64,000 nt of DNA, taken from Hepsetus odoe (Eukaryota; Chordata; Actinopteri; Characiformes; Hepsetidae). Made by a program: the position numbers and the translations under genes. This document shows positions 43,301-58,300 of this stretch, in pieces. The notes under the pieces were generated by a model that worked only from the letters and a program-made list of their open reading frames with translations, was not told where the DNA came from and searched no databases. The stretch covers positions 14,395,908 through 14,459,907 of the forward strand of contig CM029378.1 in the NCBI GenBank assembly GCA_017165825.1, in the 5' to 3' direction. Numbering within the stretch: the stretch's first letter is position 1; each line of letters starts with the position of its first letter.

Positions 43301-46300
43301 CTGAGAATCGAACCCAGGATGTTCTCACTGTGACAGTGCCACCCACTGCACCACTGTGCTGCCCATTTAAAGGACTGAACGCTCTAAAAGTCCCTTATGG
43401 AATCAAAGAAAATATTTGGTCACTTTAGGTTTGAAAACAAACACAAGTTATTGCATTATTGCACCCTTTAAAAAGACTGTTGTTCCAGAGTTTGTTAGTA
43501 AGCCAATGGTTATGTATAGCAGTATACCAGTTCCAAAAAAATCTGAATGTTTAAAATGTTTGCGCAGTTAAATAGTTTGTTTCTATGTAAGAGAAACTGT
43601 TGCTTAAAGCTTTTTAGAAATGATCACAATCTTTGCTGCAGTTATAGCTGTCTTATCTCCGGAATATCATGCAAGGACTTTAAAATCTTATCGCCACTAA
43701 CAGAAATGTTATGTTAATCCACTTTATATGTGATATCCGTTACATGTTATGTAAGAGCGTCATGGCTCTCTCCTGGTGAGTCAGTGAGAAGAGGGCAGCT
43801 CAGCTGTGTCTTCCCGAGAGTTTAATGAGGGAGAACAAAAACAAATTCAAGGCAACAAACAAGATGATGTCATGGAACCGGCTGGGCTGTTGAGCTAACT
43901 CTGCTGTAGCACAGACTGAGGAAGTTTGTGTGCAGTGTTGCTTTTTTTTTTTTTTGTAGAGGCTCTCATTGGTCAAGCTTTGGTTTCCCTGGTAACCTAT
44001 TGTTTGAAATAAGCCTCACGCTGTAGGCAATATTAGCCACAAGAGGACTGGAACAGTCAGAAATCCCAGAGTTGCTGAATCCCACTAGGGGAGTAGGCAG
44101 TTAAGGAAATTAATTACTGCATCAGCGCTTCTCTGACTATAGTTGTAGTGCCATTAATGCAGTGCATAAACAATTAAATTAGCTCCTTTTCCCAGAAAGG
44201 TTCAATATTTTTTGCCTCGTGAAAAATTAAGAACAGTGCATTTTCCATGGTTTAAGTGTTCAGTATCAGTATTATTTCTCCCTAGACAATAATTATTAAG
44301 TATACCATTGACTTGCACTGCTATAATTTCACCTTAAATCTACCTTCATGTTGCATTTAAAATCCCAGACAAGTAGGTTACCCTGAGGTACCTTTGAGCA
44401 AGGTATCATCCCCATCACTGTTCCCCGGGCGCTTTAAATAGCTGCCCCCGCTGCACGTGTGTGTGGGTGAAATGCATAGGAAGCATTTTTTTGTGTCTCA
44501 CTCTGTGCTGTTTCACAATGACAATTAGTCACTTTCACACTTAATTTTCACAAAATAACACCCTTAACTGGAAACTGGCTATAGTTTTATTTCTGGTTGA
44601 GGGTCCCCAACTTGATTGTATCTCAATTTTAATCATGAATTAAGCATAAAGTAAATGAACTAAGGGGCAGCGGTGGCCTAGTGGTTAGGGCGTTGGCCGC
44701 GTGATCGGAGGATCGGTGGTTCGAACCCCTTCCTAATAGGTTGCCCTGAGGTACCCTTGAGCAAGGTGCTGTCCCCGTCACGCTCCTCCCTGTGATGGGC
44801 TGGCGACCTGTCCAGGGTGTGTCCCCCGTCCTTCGCCCTGTGTGAGCTGGGATGGACTTCAGCACCCCCCGCAACCCCGCTTGGGACAAGCGACAGAAAA
44901 TGACTGACTGATTTTTTACACGTACCTATTACTAATATTTTGAATATATTTTCTTTACAATATGCTTAATGTTACGTTTTAAAAACACATCACAAAAAGC
45001 AAATCAGTAATGTGACAAATGATTGACTTTTTTGCAATATTTTTTGTCAGCGGTCCTAACTGTCTTCACCCTGTCTCTTCCATCACCTCTGTCTATAGTC
45101 CTCTATCAATGACAATGCAGATTTCAAAGCTGTAGCAGATGCCATGAAGGTGATCGGATTCACCTCAGAGGAAATTCTGACAGTCTACAAGATCTTGGCT
45201 ACCATCTTGCAACTGGTACCTGCATTTATTTAAATGCTGTATTACCATCTGGCTGTATTACCATCTGCTTTGTCTTTTGTGCTTTTAACATTTAATTGGC
45301 TTTACATACTAATAAATGTTCATTTTCAGGAATGACAATATTATGCATCTGTGGAGGACTTATAAACTACACTGTCTCTTCCAGGGAAACCTGAAATTTG
45401 GCAGTGATGGGGATGTGACTGTGATTGAGAATTCTAAGCTGATTGCAGTGCTGGGGGAACTGTTGTCTACAAAGGAGGAGAATGTAGAGAAGGCCCTCCT
45501 CTACCGCACTGTGGCAACTGGTCGTGATGTCATTGACAAGCAGCACACAGACCAGGAGGCCAGTTATGGCCGGGATGCCCTGGCCAAGGTAAAGTAAAGC
45601 CTGCAGGTCACACTCCAGTAAAATTTAGAAAAGCCTTCTGTCTAATGTTCTCCTGAATGTATGCAGTGCTTACCACATTAATATTACTCACAAGATTCAG
45701 ATTTACAGACCAAATACTGAAGCAATGTAAACATTTGGTATAACACATTAACTGTTTACATATTCAATACTTGTGAATAAAGTTTGTGAATGGTTACTTG
45801 TGTCTATATTTATTTTAGTTGTAGAAAAGCAAAGCTTTGTTTACCCTCATCCCCACCTTTCCCTGTTTTCTTCACATTGACTGTTCAACCTAGGCTATTT
45901 ATGAGCGCCTTTTCTGCTGGATTGTTGGAAGAATTAATGACATTATTGAGGTGAAGAACTATGATGCCAGAGTCCATGGAAAGAACACCGTCATTGGAGT
46001 GCTGGACATTTATGGATTTGAGATATTTCAAAACAACAGGTGAAATATCACGACTTAGTCTGTTTATAATTCTCTCTCTCTCTCACTCTGTTTCACTCTC
46101 TATTTCCATCTAACTTTCCCTCTTCTGACTTTTTTTCCAGTTTTGAGCAGTTTTGTATAAACTATTGCAATGAAAAGCTCCAACAGCTCTTTATCCAACT
46201 GGTGCTGAAACAGGAACAGGAAGAGTACCAACGAGAAGGCATTCCATGGAAACATGTAAGACCACTTTAGAACTTATTTTATAGCTTATATATAGCTTAA

Positions 46301-49300
46301 TGTATTTATATATGTTTTTTCCTTGTGTCTACTCTGTGCAGATTGATTACTTCAATAACCAGATTATTGTGGATCTGGTGGAGCTGCAGCATAAAGGAAT
46401 CTTCTCTGTGCTGGATGAGGCCTGTATGAATGTGGGGAAAGTCACTGATGAGATGTTCCTCCAGGCACTCAATGGCAAACTGGCAAAGCATGCACACTAC
46501 ACCAGTCGTAAGGTATTTACACACAGCACCTGCTTGTTTTTTGCCTTCAATTCTTCTTTAGAAATGAAGTGTTTCCATTGACAAATATCTGAACATAAAA
46601 CAATAGACTTGCAAAAATTGATATTTACCCCACAGTGTTATTTAGACTTTTTAAGGCAGTGGTGCCCACTGAAATAAATCTATATTAATCACATATTTTA
46701 CTGTGGGTATAATGTAACATAAAATAGCTCCTCTAGTATGTATTACACCCACTCTAATAAGGTGTAATATTAAAATTGCCTGCTTAATATTGTGCTTAAT
46801 ATTATCAAGGCCCGAACATGTGCTGTATAATTTGGCATCAAGATATTAGCACTAGATCCCTGTTGCCCTATAAGTTGCAAGATCGAGCCACCGTGGATCA
46901 GACTAGTTTGTTCAGCAGCTTCTACAGATGTGAGATTGATTTAAGATCTGCAGAATTTTGGAGGTCAAATCAACACCTTGCATTCTTTAATGTTCGTCAG
47001 ACCATGCTTAAACTGTCAAGGTAAATTATCCTGCTTTAGAAAAGCGATGCATGTTATTTCCACATGAATCCCTCCATAACATTCTCCAGAGCATCATTTC
47101 TGCTGTCTTGCCTTCCCATAGTGCATTCTGGTGCCATCTCTTCCCCAGAAAAGTGACACACTGAAATTCACAGGGTGTCCTTCCATAACCACTTTATAGT
47201 TGGGAGTACCCCACCAGATCAGACATTTTTGAAATGCTCTGATTCAGCTATACTTACACTTTCCGTTATTTCCGCTTTTGAAATGTTATCTTTAAGAACT
47301 GACAATTAACTTGCTGCAAAATATCTCACCCCGTTCAACAAGTGCAACTGTAATTTTATCAGGGTTTTTTTTTTTTTGGTCAATTGTTTTAATTATGTAG
47401 CTGATCCATACGTATGTATGATTACACAATCACATACCATTTAACACTCAACACTTCCATTACAGATTGTTTTTGTGTTTGTATCATGCAAACCTTGATC
47501 AGTTGCTTATTTGAATCGCAGAAGAGCAGTTGCAGACCTTAATTTAAGCAAAAGATTGTTTTACATAGCTTACAAGACAAATACTCTGAATGGACACAAG
47601 AGGGCAACAATGATCAGGGAAAGAAAACCCTCTATCCGATTCTATATTGAGCTATAGGTGATGTCACTGACAACCAATGAGAGCTATTGAAACTGGTGTC
47701 TCATAGCATTGGCAAAGGTGCACAAGAGACAGCATGAGATGGAGGAAAACCAAAGAGGAAAATAAAGGTTTGTTTTGGAAGAAGGAACTAATGAGAAACA
47801 AAGGCAATGAGCACAGTGACCTTTCTTCGTTCTTTACATGTCCTAAACCAAATTTAAGCTGTAGATAAACCTGATGCTAACAGAGGTTGGATGTATCCCT
47901 CCTTTATTGATTTGTTGTCCATGCAGTACAGTGGGCCTCAAGCCAAAATGCTGGAGCCTGTGAGCTAAGTGATGGCATAAACAGTAAAGATGCTGTTTCA
48001 TCACTCCGGTTTATCCTCTTGTTTAACAAACACTGTTCTGTTGGACTGCATGGCATTGTTTATAATGCTACATGTTACAACTGTAATATGCTCTGCAGTA
48101 CCTTAAAAACACCTTGATGAATCCTTGCTGTGATGTATTGACTGCAATATTTTCACCAAAATGTTTTCTTTGTTGGATAATGTGTTTGTCTAATCTTAAC
48201 CCACAAAGAATATCTGTGATCGGTCAAGATGTTTGAAGCTTACAGCACTCACTGAAGCATTTAGGGCCCAGTGGTCATCTTTGTATCAGCCAGATATGCA
48301 GTGCTGTGAAGAAGTCTTGAGCCACCCCTCATTTCTTTTTATGTTTGTTGAGATTACAAGATTAGTAAGTTGCAAAAGGCCTAAAAATAAAAGGTGCCTA
48401 GAAAAAGGGTTCTTAACCACTTCAGCATTACCTTATACGTGCCTTTAGAATTGTAATAGTGTCCTGTAAACACTGTTTCTTCATGCCTTAATTTAGATAG
48501 CTTTATTATGCTTAAATTATTCATACGTAGGTCACTGTGTGGCTTAAAAAAACAATAAACATCCCTCTGAAACTGGTCAGGTACACGGATTGGCCTGAAA
48601 ACGAGGTCCAAAAACTTTGTTTATCAAGAACCGTGGAGAACTGTTCCACACCAGTAGATTTAAAAAAATACAAGTCTGGTTCTTTTGAAGCAAAATTTAA
48701 GAAAGAAGCATAGAAGCATGGCAATATACATAGTTAAACATAGTTGTTTGCTAAAGTCTGGGTAACACTGGATGGTTTTGCATTTTGTATATATAAAAAG
48801 CAGGCTAACATCATTAGCCTTAATAGTAAAGGACACGGGCAGGAAAGGAATTCCTTTTTGGTGGTGTTTTTTTGGGCAACATTAGGAAGAAGAAAGGGAG
48901 AGCTGAGGTGTCTTTGTTCTAAAAGAGTGTGAATGATTGAACTTCTCTATTAGCACTTGCTTGTCACTCACATTTGCAAATTAGTTTACATCTTAACAGA
49001 CTTGATCTTTGCAACTGACGGAACCATATGGTCCCTTGTAAACCATGTCACATTAGAACCACCCATGCTCACTTTATTGTTTTCTCCATCTTAGCAAAAA
49101 GGTGTCAGTCTCTGACTACAGCTTAAAGTAAGACAACTGTTTTTTAACATCTGGATAAATCAGTCATTAAGAAGAAAACAAGAAGTGCTTTAGTTTAAAG
49201 TGATCTTGAGACATTTCGGACAGGTTTCCAATGCTAATAACAGGTATTCCGGTGAGGTAGAAAGTGAGAAATATGAGAAATGAGTGAAGTTCCCCTTTAA

Positions 49301-52300
49301 TACTGTGACAGTGGAAGGAAACACTAAAGTGTATTAGAATACACTTACCTGAGAGCAGGTAAAAAAAAAAAAAAGTGCACCCTTGGTAATACTTTTGCTT
49401 TAGGCTAATGCTGCAATCAAAGCCTTCTCTGGATGCAGAGATATAAATTAGGTTATTTGTAATACATGAAATTCGGTGACTCTGCTCACTACATCGCAGA
49501 GCTGTTAATTCATCTGAGGAACGAAATCATTCTTGCTGGTGATTTGTGTGCATACATAGTCTGCCCCATGCTGAATGTGTGTCTAATGCACTGAATGTCT
49601 TCTGTAAAAGACAGTATGGGCTAAGAATGCAGGGAAATAGCAAAATTTTAAAATTGCCCTAATATAACTTCACATTGTGATAATACAAGTGTCATGATTC
49701 AAAGTGCATCGTTTCTTTTTTACCTTAATTCAACAAAATACCTTTCAAAACTCGTCTGTTGTTGAATTGTTTGACACAAATAGTGCAGTGGTAAATGCTT
49801 GTGGTTGGTTAGAAAAACATTCAATTGCTTAGGAAGGTATGATGTAAAGTATAAATCACTGTTTGAAATCATTCATTGTTTTTGTTCTTTATACTAGTGT
49901 GGTACTGTAGCCACACTGAGGTTTTATTGAAGCCCAGGTAGCTTTGATAGCTAGTTGCTCTAAAAAAAGGTTCTCCCAAGTTCTGGAATGGACTTTTCTA
50001 GACAAATCATTTCAAGGCTGCGGTCATTGCTGTTGCTTGTGCATCTTTTCTTTCCAGTCACTATCCATTATCCTCCATTAGCCTTTTGAGCTTGAACTCC
50101 TTTATTTCCAGTGTTGACCACAGGAAGATGATTGTAATAATTGTAAATAGGTTCTTGTATTGAGAGATGTTAATTTAAGTTAATTAATCTAGTAATCTTT
50201 CTTGGCTTTTTTTTACTCAATCAATTGTTCTTCTTTAGACACTTACTTTTTCATTTTTTTCTATCATTAAACAGTTCAGATCTAAATAAGGGAAGCTCAT
50301 TAAAAAGGTTGTGGCTAAATCCCTTTAGAAGCCTTTTTACCCCCCTTCATATTTTGCTTTTGCGCACTTTCTCTGCAGTCTTTCCTCTTGCAGGAAAAAT
50401 GTTACACACTCGACTAGCTCTGAATATGCAAAGGCTTTGCAGACTCCATGACTCGAGGCAGTTCTTGCTGTGAAGTTCTTTTCCCTTAACTAGGGAGTTT
50501 GAGAAGTCTACTGCGAGATGTAAGAGAGTGGGAAAGCTTCATCACAGTGCTTTAGCCTCTGCCTGAGATCTTCAGTGTCTGCCATAGTCAATGTTTTATT
50601 CTCTCCACTCTAATGAGAAGCCTGATAGGCAACATGGAAACTCTGTTTTTTTTTTTTTAGACATAACTTGCAATGGCCACAGCCAAGAGGTCAGATCAGG
50701 GGAGGGAGAAAAAGGTCTTGTTTTTTCTGCTTTCTTCTATTAAAGGTTTCCTGGCTGTGTAACATCTTTTCATGCTTGGATGTAAAGTTGCTTTTAATGG
50801 TCTTTCATGCCTGTTTGGGGAATGCAAGGTGTGCCAGAGTTTTAGGGAAATGCTAGGGGATGAAGGAGAGAGTTTTATTTTTTATTTATTTAAAAAAATT
50901 ATTTATCATTTTGAACACACCACAGCACAACACTCGTTGCACCATAACAAAATGGTTCCTCTACATTTAACCCATAGAGGGAGCATGTTTGGGAATGGTA
51001 ACTTGCTCAAGATTACCTCAGGGTAACCTGCTAGTGTGGGACATGAACCCAGTGGTCTTTAACCACTAGCTCACCATTGCCCCAAGAGGAGAGCCTTGAG
51101 TTTTCTACCTTGAGTTTTCCTGCTTTGTTTTGTTAAGTTCAGAAAGATGTGCTGACAAAAGGAAGCAGTGGGTCTGCTTGAAACAGTACCATATAACGAT
51201 CAAACCTAACTTGTAATGGTGTTTAATATATCTTAAGGTCAGAGCTCATGTTGCAGCATGGAATTCAGCTTGCAGTACTTGAACCAGCTTGAGCTTTATT
51301 AGAATTGGGACTGATTTAGAATTCTTAAAGTTGCAATATATTTTTTAAATAATTATTCTTATGTGAGAATAGCTGCTCCATGTATCCTGCATTCAGATTT
51401 CTGTTATGGTGAAAGAGCAGCTTATTTAGATATGTGCGTAGAAGATATCATTGGTTTCAGGTAGTGGTGGTGATGGCAGTGATGTTTCCAAGATGTATCC
51501 AAGAGCTGATGCTTTACAGAGGTGTAACCACCACTGTTACTCACTCGCTCATTTTCTTAGCCCCTTGTCCTAAATAGGGTTACACGTGGTGCTGTAGCCT
51601 GGGTCTCAAAGGATGTATGGTGGGAAAACACTCTGGACAGGTCGCTAGTCCTTTGACGGGCAGAAACACAGGCATATATACTCACACACACCTAGGAGTC
51701 AATTTAGTATCTCCTATCTAGCATCTCCATCTTCATCTAGGGGCAGTAGTGGCCTAGGGAGTTGGCCCCAGGAACAGAAGGTTGTGGGTTTGAATCCCAG
51801 ACCAGTAGGTTATGCTGAGGTACCCCTGAGCAAGGTTGGGAGCTTTAAATAGCTGCCCCCTGCTGCATGGTGTGTATGGGTAAAAAGCAGAGGTTCATTT
51901 GTGTTTCATTGTGTTTCGTTGTATGCTGTGCTGTGTTTCACAATTACAGTAGTCACTTTCACTTTACTTCAATCCACCTGATATGCATGTATTTGGGAGG
52001 AAACTAGAGCTCCTGGAGGAAACCCAGGCAGACACAGGGAGTACATGCAAACTTCACAAAGGCGACATGCCACCTATCTCCACTGTTAGTATATATATAT
52101 AGTAATTTTAAGGAGTCTCAAGAGAATGGAACAGACTTGCTAATGTCCCACAAAGTTTACCATCTGCCATGGTCTTTGTAGCCATGTGGATTACCTGGTT
52201 GTATGACAGATTCTGCCTGCAATATAGAGCCTGTGCAACCCAGCAACTCAGCAATATTTGTACAGTACACAATGGTCTCCTAGAAAGAAAGTGATACAAA

Positions 52301-55300
52301 TAAACTTGAAGGTCAATAGTAATATGTCCTAGATTTTCAGTCACTATAAAATATTTAGGCTATTGCTAAAATACATCTATTGCCTCTGTCTGCCCTATTT
52401 GTAGTATATAGTAATTATCATAAACTATCCATCCATTCATTATCTGCCGCTTGTCCCAAACGGGGTCGCGGGGGGGGGGTGCTGGTGTCCAACCCAGCGC
52501 ACACAGGGCGAGGACGGGGGACACACCCTGGACAGGTCGCCAGCCCATCGCAGGGAGGAGCAGGACGGGGACGGCACCTTGCTCAAGGGCACCTCAGGGC
52601 AACCTATTGGGAAGGGGTTGGAACCCCCGATCCTCCGATCATGTGGCCGACGCCCTAACCACTAGGCCACCGCTGCCCCTTCATCATAAACTATATTAAA
52701 ATTATTTTTATATGGTTTTTAATAGCTTCCCTGAATGTACCAGAAGATTAGCAAAGAAGCTCCTGCCCATTGGGTTTCATTGCACTTTGAGTCAAAGACC
52801 TTCTGTCCTTTTATAAATAGTTGTGTATATGGTAATTTACAGTGTGCGCCAATTAATCTATCCTATATGAACCTTTCCCATGTTTTTAAATTGCTTCTTT
52901 ATGCTCACTATGACTTCCTTAAAAATGGCTTTGATCCTCCTAAATGTGTGGTATTTGAATGCCTTGCGCTACAACAGCTCTTAGTTATAGTTATTTGCTG
53001 ACACACCAAGACTCATGTTTTGAGCAAGGGTGGGGGGCTTCACCCCTCCCTCTTGTTTTCCTCTCTCCTTCTTGCACTTCTTTCCTGCTGCACGTGTCAG
53101 CTGGAGGTACCTAAGTGTGACAGGATGCTGCTTTAGAAGCTTATGGCAACATAGCTGAATGTATGAAGGCGAAAGTGACCTCGTTAGTTGCTCCATGCAG
53201 GGGCTGCGAAGTCAGTCTATTAGCTGCTGCTTTCTGAACCTTACTGGGAGCCACACCTTGCACAGGGCAAACCAGCTCATCCAGACAGCAGTTTGCTGTT
53301 AGAGGTCATGCTTCATATTTCATAACTTAGCAACAGTCCACACTGTGTGCTATTTCTGAGGTTAAAATATTTGGTTCCTGCTTAATTACTGTATAATTCA
53401 GTGACAAATTTTATCGCTTAACTGCAGCATGAATTATATGTTTTAGGCTGTATTTTAATGTAGCTCTTCATGATGTTGACGCTTTTTGTGTGAAGTTTAA
53501 AGACATTGCTTTGGAAATCTGTGTAGTGTATATTTATCTGTAAAGTGATAAAGCAGTTGTTAATTTATGCTTATTTTGAAGAATACTTTATGTTCATTAA
53601 AGTATCTTTTCTTATATAAACAGTAGGTTTGCCATTTTTCATCAATGTCTGATTCTCCACCAACTCACTAGAACTCCCCACAGTTATATAATATCACCAG
53701 GGCTGGGAGAACAAGCTTTCCCATGCTTCACATCAGAATTGTACAAACAGTCATTAACAGACAATAAATGTTTCTGGTTTTTTTTTTCCTCTGCTGAAAC
53801 AAAGCACATTCCCTATTAGAAATCAGTTATATTCCTTCATCACCTTCCCATTGGCTTCTCTCATTCAAGATTTATGCCTTTATTTACTCCAAAACCAGGA
53901 AGAAAAATTATATTGTTTAGATTAGATTTTATATTATATTAAAAATATATTTTTGTGATCCAGTCTGAACTGTCTTTGTTTAGACAATTATTCTTCCAAC
54001 GTTGTTTATAGCCTGCTGGAGAAGGTGAGTGCACTATTGGGGGGGAAAAGAAAAAAAACCTAAACGCTATTTGGGGAGCATAATATTCCGCACAGTTACC
54101 CCATGTGCCTCAAGACTGAATACATTTGAGTTTGCTTTTCTATTTGCAATATTTATGAAGTAGGTATGTCCCTTTAACCTGGGGAAAGTCCATCCATCCA
54201 TCCATTTTCTGCCGCTTGTCCCAAACGAGGTCGCGGGGGAGTGCTGGTGTCCAACCCAGCGCACACAGGGCGAGGACGGGGGACGCACCCTGGACAGGTC
54301 GCCAGCCCACCTGGGGAAAGTAAATATAGTGAACCATTAAAACTTGTTGGCCCTTATGTACCTTTTGAGGGTACATTTACATTTATTTATGCCTTAGGGA
54401 ACTAAAGAACAATATGAAACCCTACCCTTATTTGTAACAGTAAAAGTACAATGGATTACATGTGGTTTTTTGAGTCCTGGATCACCTGGCTGTCCAGTTC
54501 AGGCTTGTCAGGACTGGATTTAGGCTCAATCATTGGCATTGCTGGATGCCAGCTTATCTATCATTCTTTGGGAAGATGCGCAGGTAGTGATTTGGATGGC
54601 ATACTGCTGGAAGAGACATGGAGGCATGGACTTGGACCCTGAGTCTTGAAGACTAAACAGCTGCAAACCTTGAAGCTGTCCACACAATTACCTGCTGCAT
54701 GCAAACCTGTCTGGTCTGCTTATACTCTAACCACAATGCCCTTGTGTCTAGAAAATTGATCAGACTAAACTACTTTGTCAGTTTGAACTGCACCATGTTT
54801 CACTTGCAACTGTTAATGCAATATGGACTTGTATGGACTATGTAGTAACTATAGAGGGATTAAGTTGATGAAGAGAAGAGGTGATGATTAGTGAGCAGCA
54901 GTATGGTTTTTTGTTGAGCAAAACAGATGTAATGTGTCAGAGTTAAAGAGATTTTCATTGGGTGTGACAAGGATGGACAGGATTAGAAATTAGTATATTA
55001 GGGACAGCTCAGTTTGGAAGTGACAGACAAGCAAGGTACAAAGTACATTCACATGTGCGACACGGAGCAGAGACTGTATTGTACATGAATGTGGTGTAGA
55101 TTGCTGAGCGGAAAATAGTGATGAAAAACAGTGATGATTGCAGTATTTTAGTGATAATAATACACTATTATTTCAAAATTTTACTTGTTCTTGACTTTTA
55201 TTGTGGATTAATGACTTTATTGAGCCCTGATGTCATTAATATTTAACTATTTAAAATGATCTAGGCTTTATCTGTTCCTGGGAAACATAAATTAAACTAG

Positions 55301-58300
55301 ACTTTTACATATTAAGTTATCTGCCCCAGTTTCTCATCCACCTGCTACATGTATCCTCCAATTTCTTTTGGCAACATCACAGATTTGGTTTGTGTTAGAC
55401 ACAGGGGCGTTAAGGTGTTGTCTGATTTAAGGATGTTCTCTATATTTAGAGGTGCAAAGACTCTCTCACTGTTACTTTTCTCTCATTTCCCCTCAGTTTT
55501 TCCCCCTTATCTCTGCAGTGTGACTCATCATCGTTTCGCTCTTATTCCCATTCCATCTGCCTGGATAATCAAATGTGCGATATGCATCTGCATATGCTAT
55601 TATTTCACTGATGAAGCTCCATTTTCTTTGTTTGTGTCTGTGTGTGTTTGTGTCTGTGTGTGCATGACTGGGTGTGACTGATTGAGATGGATGCGGTGAG
55701 AGAGCGAGCTCAGCAGGCTACTCACAGTCTGCTCTGTCTGATCCATCTGAAAGCCCTGCCCATGTTGGCCAACCACAAAGCTGTCAGGAGATGTGAAGGC
55801 AGATGGGTTGGGTGGCAAATTAAGGGAAAATGACAGTGTTTTCCTGCCATAAGAATCTTTCTTGTGTCTTCATTTCTTTAGAGTAATTTTATAGATAAAC
55901 AAAAAAAACACTTGATTTTGTAAAGAAGCTTTCGGTTGAGTGGGTTCGATTGTTTATTTTTTTATTTCCTTTCTTTTTTTAAGCACTTTAATGCTGAGCC
56001 AGAAATGCTATTTTATGCCTGCTTTCTCTAATGCTTTAGTTGTGTGACTTTCCCCAATGCTGTTATCACGTGTGCTTTGGTGTATACGAAACATGTCGTG
56101 TCAAAAAGATGAAAATGTGTATTTTTTTTTTTTTTTCTGTCACACACTCCTGTTTGATGCATGCTAGCAAATGATTGTGAATATGCTTCACCTTTTATTG
56201 TTACTTTCGGGAAATACATTAGTTATAAGCCTAATATATAAAAATGTCCTAAAATGTTTTTCTAAATGTGAAGTAATTCCCAAACTATCACAAGTGAATC
56301 CTACATTGAAGTTATGCTGTTTCCTTTATACAGTAAGCAGTTAATGCTGTCACTGCTAACATCCACTAGTTTATTATTAGAAGTAGCGGTAGTAATTTTA
56401 ATAGCAGCAGTATTAGCAGTATCCATTTAATCAAAATTGTTTATAAGATCATTTCATGGAAAATATGTCTCTCACCACATGTGGTTTCATGTGCGTGTAT
56501 GTTGCAGTTGGCTACTGTTGATCAATGGCAAAAAAAAAGATGTCAATCGTTAATAAACTATCAACAGTATCACACTTTCATTGTGGCTATAAATAAAAAC
56601 AATGTGTTAATCAGGTGGAATAATTATTTTAATTTAAGAAAATACTGACCACTTCATAAAACTAACCTCTTGGTTAGTTGATGATCCAAAAACTGTGGGT
56701 CCTTCAAAGCTGTGTGAGGTGGTTCAGGCTGTTAAAAGGCTGGAAAACTCTGCTTTTAATATTATCTTCCATTTTAAGAATGCATCACACACTGTTTCAA
56801 GGAAGGTGTGCCTGAAACAGTCTGACTTTTCAATGCCCCTCCACTCAAGGTTTAAATTCGACTTCACACACTTCCTGATTGTCTGCTGTTCCACTTTCTG
56901 TGAAGCGCTCTGTGAAGTGGACTCTCTGGCCTTGATTGGAGTTTTCTTTTTTTGCTTCTCCAGAAAGATGCCACTGCAGTTGAAGCCAAATCTGTGAAAT
57001 GCTGCTCTTCACAGGCAATTCAAAAAGTCCCTGCCACAGAACCGAGTCCTTTACTTTCAAGATAAGGGTTCCATGAAAGTTTTTTTTGTGTGACACTGTG
57101 TGGGTGGGGGGGAGGAAGAAAATGTAGGAACCGTTTTGAGGTTTGAGTGAGGATGAACATAAGAGCTGCATTATACTTGTCTTTCCAGTAGTGATGTTGA
57201 AGAAAGCTGGATTATGCAATTGAGCCACCATGTACCCATTTGATTAAACAAGGTATTCATGTTAGAAGTGAATCATTATCATCAAAAGAAGAATACATTT
57301 AATGTGTAACAAATAATTGCAGTGCTATTATTTTGTTCAGTGTCCTGCAGACCTAGCCAATTGCAATACCTTTAAATCCAGCTTCTCTACACATTTCTGT
57401 TTTGTGGCAATGCTAGTATTTAGTGTTTTTGTTCTGGTTTGAAGTGATCTGCTGGCACTTGTGTCCTTTTTCATCCAGCAGATTAAAGCTACCTCCGTCT
57501 TAATGAGTGCTGAAAAGCAGTGTTCAGTATATTTGAAGGGCTTCTTAAGTAATAGCATCAGCAGCCTTCATCCAGTGCACCAAGGGCTTCTTGGTTAAGA
57601 GATTAAAAGCATGGCTATCATAAACATGATGCATGCCTGCTTTTGTTGGACTTCTTTTATTTACTGTTACTACTACTACATATTAAATGGCATTACTGGT
57701 GCATCTACTTCTGCTACTACTAATTAAAGGTAAAATGTAATTTACCCTAATTAAAAAAAAAAAAGTCATTAAATTGGTGTCTAATGATTTAAAGGGTTTG
57801 AGGCATTACTGCACTCATCCATTGGGTGCAGCGGATAGATCTGTGATAGATTCCCCATGGATTCGATTTGTAATTCATTTCATAATTCTCATTTAACTGT
57901 CTGCTACTATGTCATGAATAAATCCATGAAGACCGATTTAGCTAGCTATCCCAGTTTGGTCTAAATTAGCATAATAATAGACTTTTATTAGCATAGTAAT
58001 ATTTTCATCACACTCTCAACATGATTTCTACTCGGACACACTTGCACACCAGTGTGTTCAGGTATCCAGATTCATGCATCGTTTGACGGTGTAGCTTTGT
58101 GAAGAAAAAACACTTCTCTAGCTATGCCTTAGCTAACATTGCATCTTTAGAGCAAACTCGGACACAGCGAACTTTCCACATTATCGTTTCACAAAGTCAG
58201 TGTCTCTCTCTCTCTTTCTCTCTCACTCTTCTCTCTCTCTCTCTCTCTCGCTCTTCTCTCTCCCCTCTCTCTCTCTCCTCTATCTCTCTCTCTCGCTCTT

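Noticed and set aside
52380..52699. ORFs of 82-92 codons with Gly/Arg/Pro composition
   Set aside because: They lie within a type B SINE.
55349..55681. 110-codon + strand ORF in myo1d intron 11
   Set aside because: It ends in a GT repeat, lacks splice sites and has no family resemblance.
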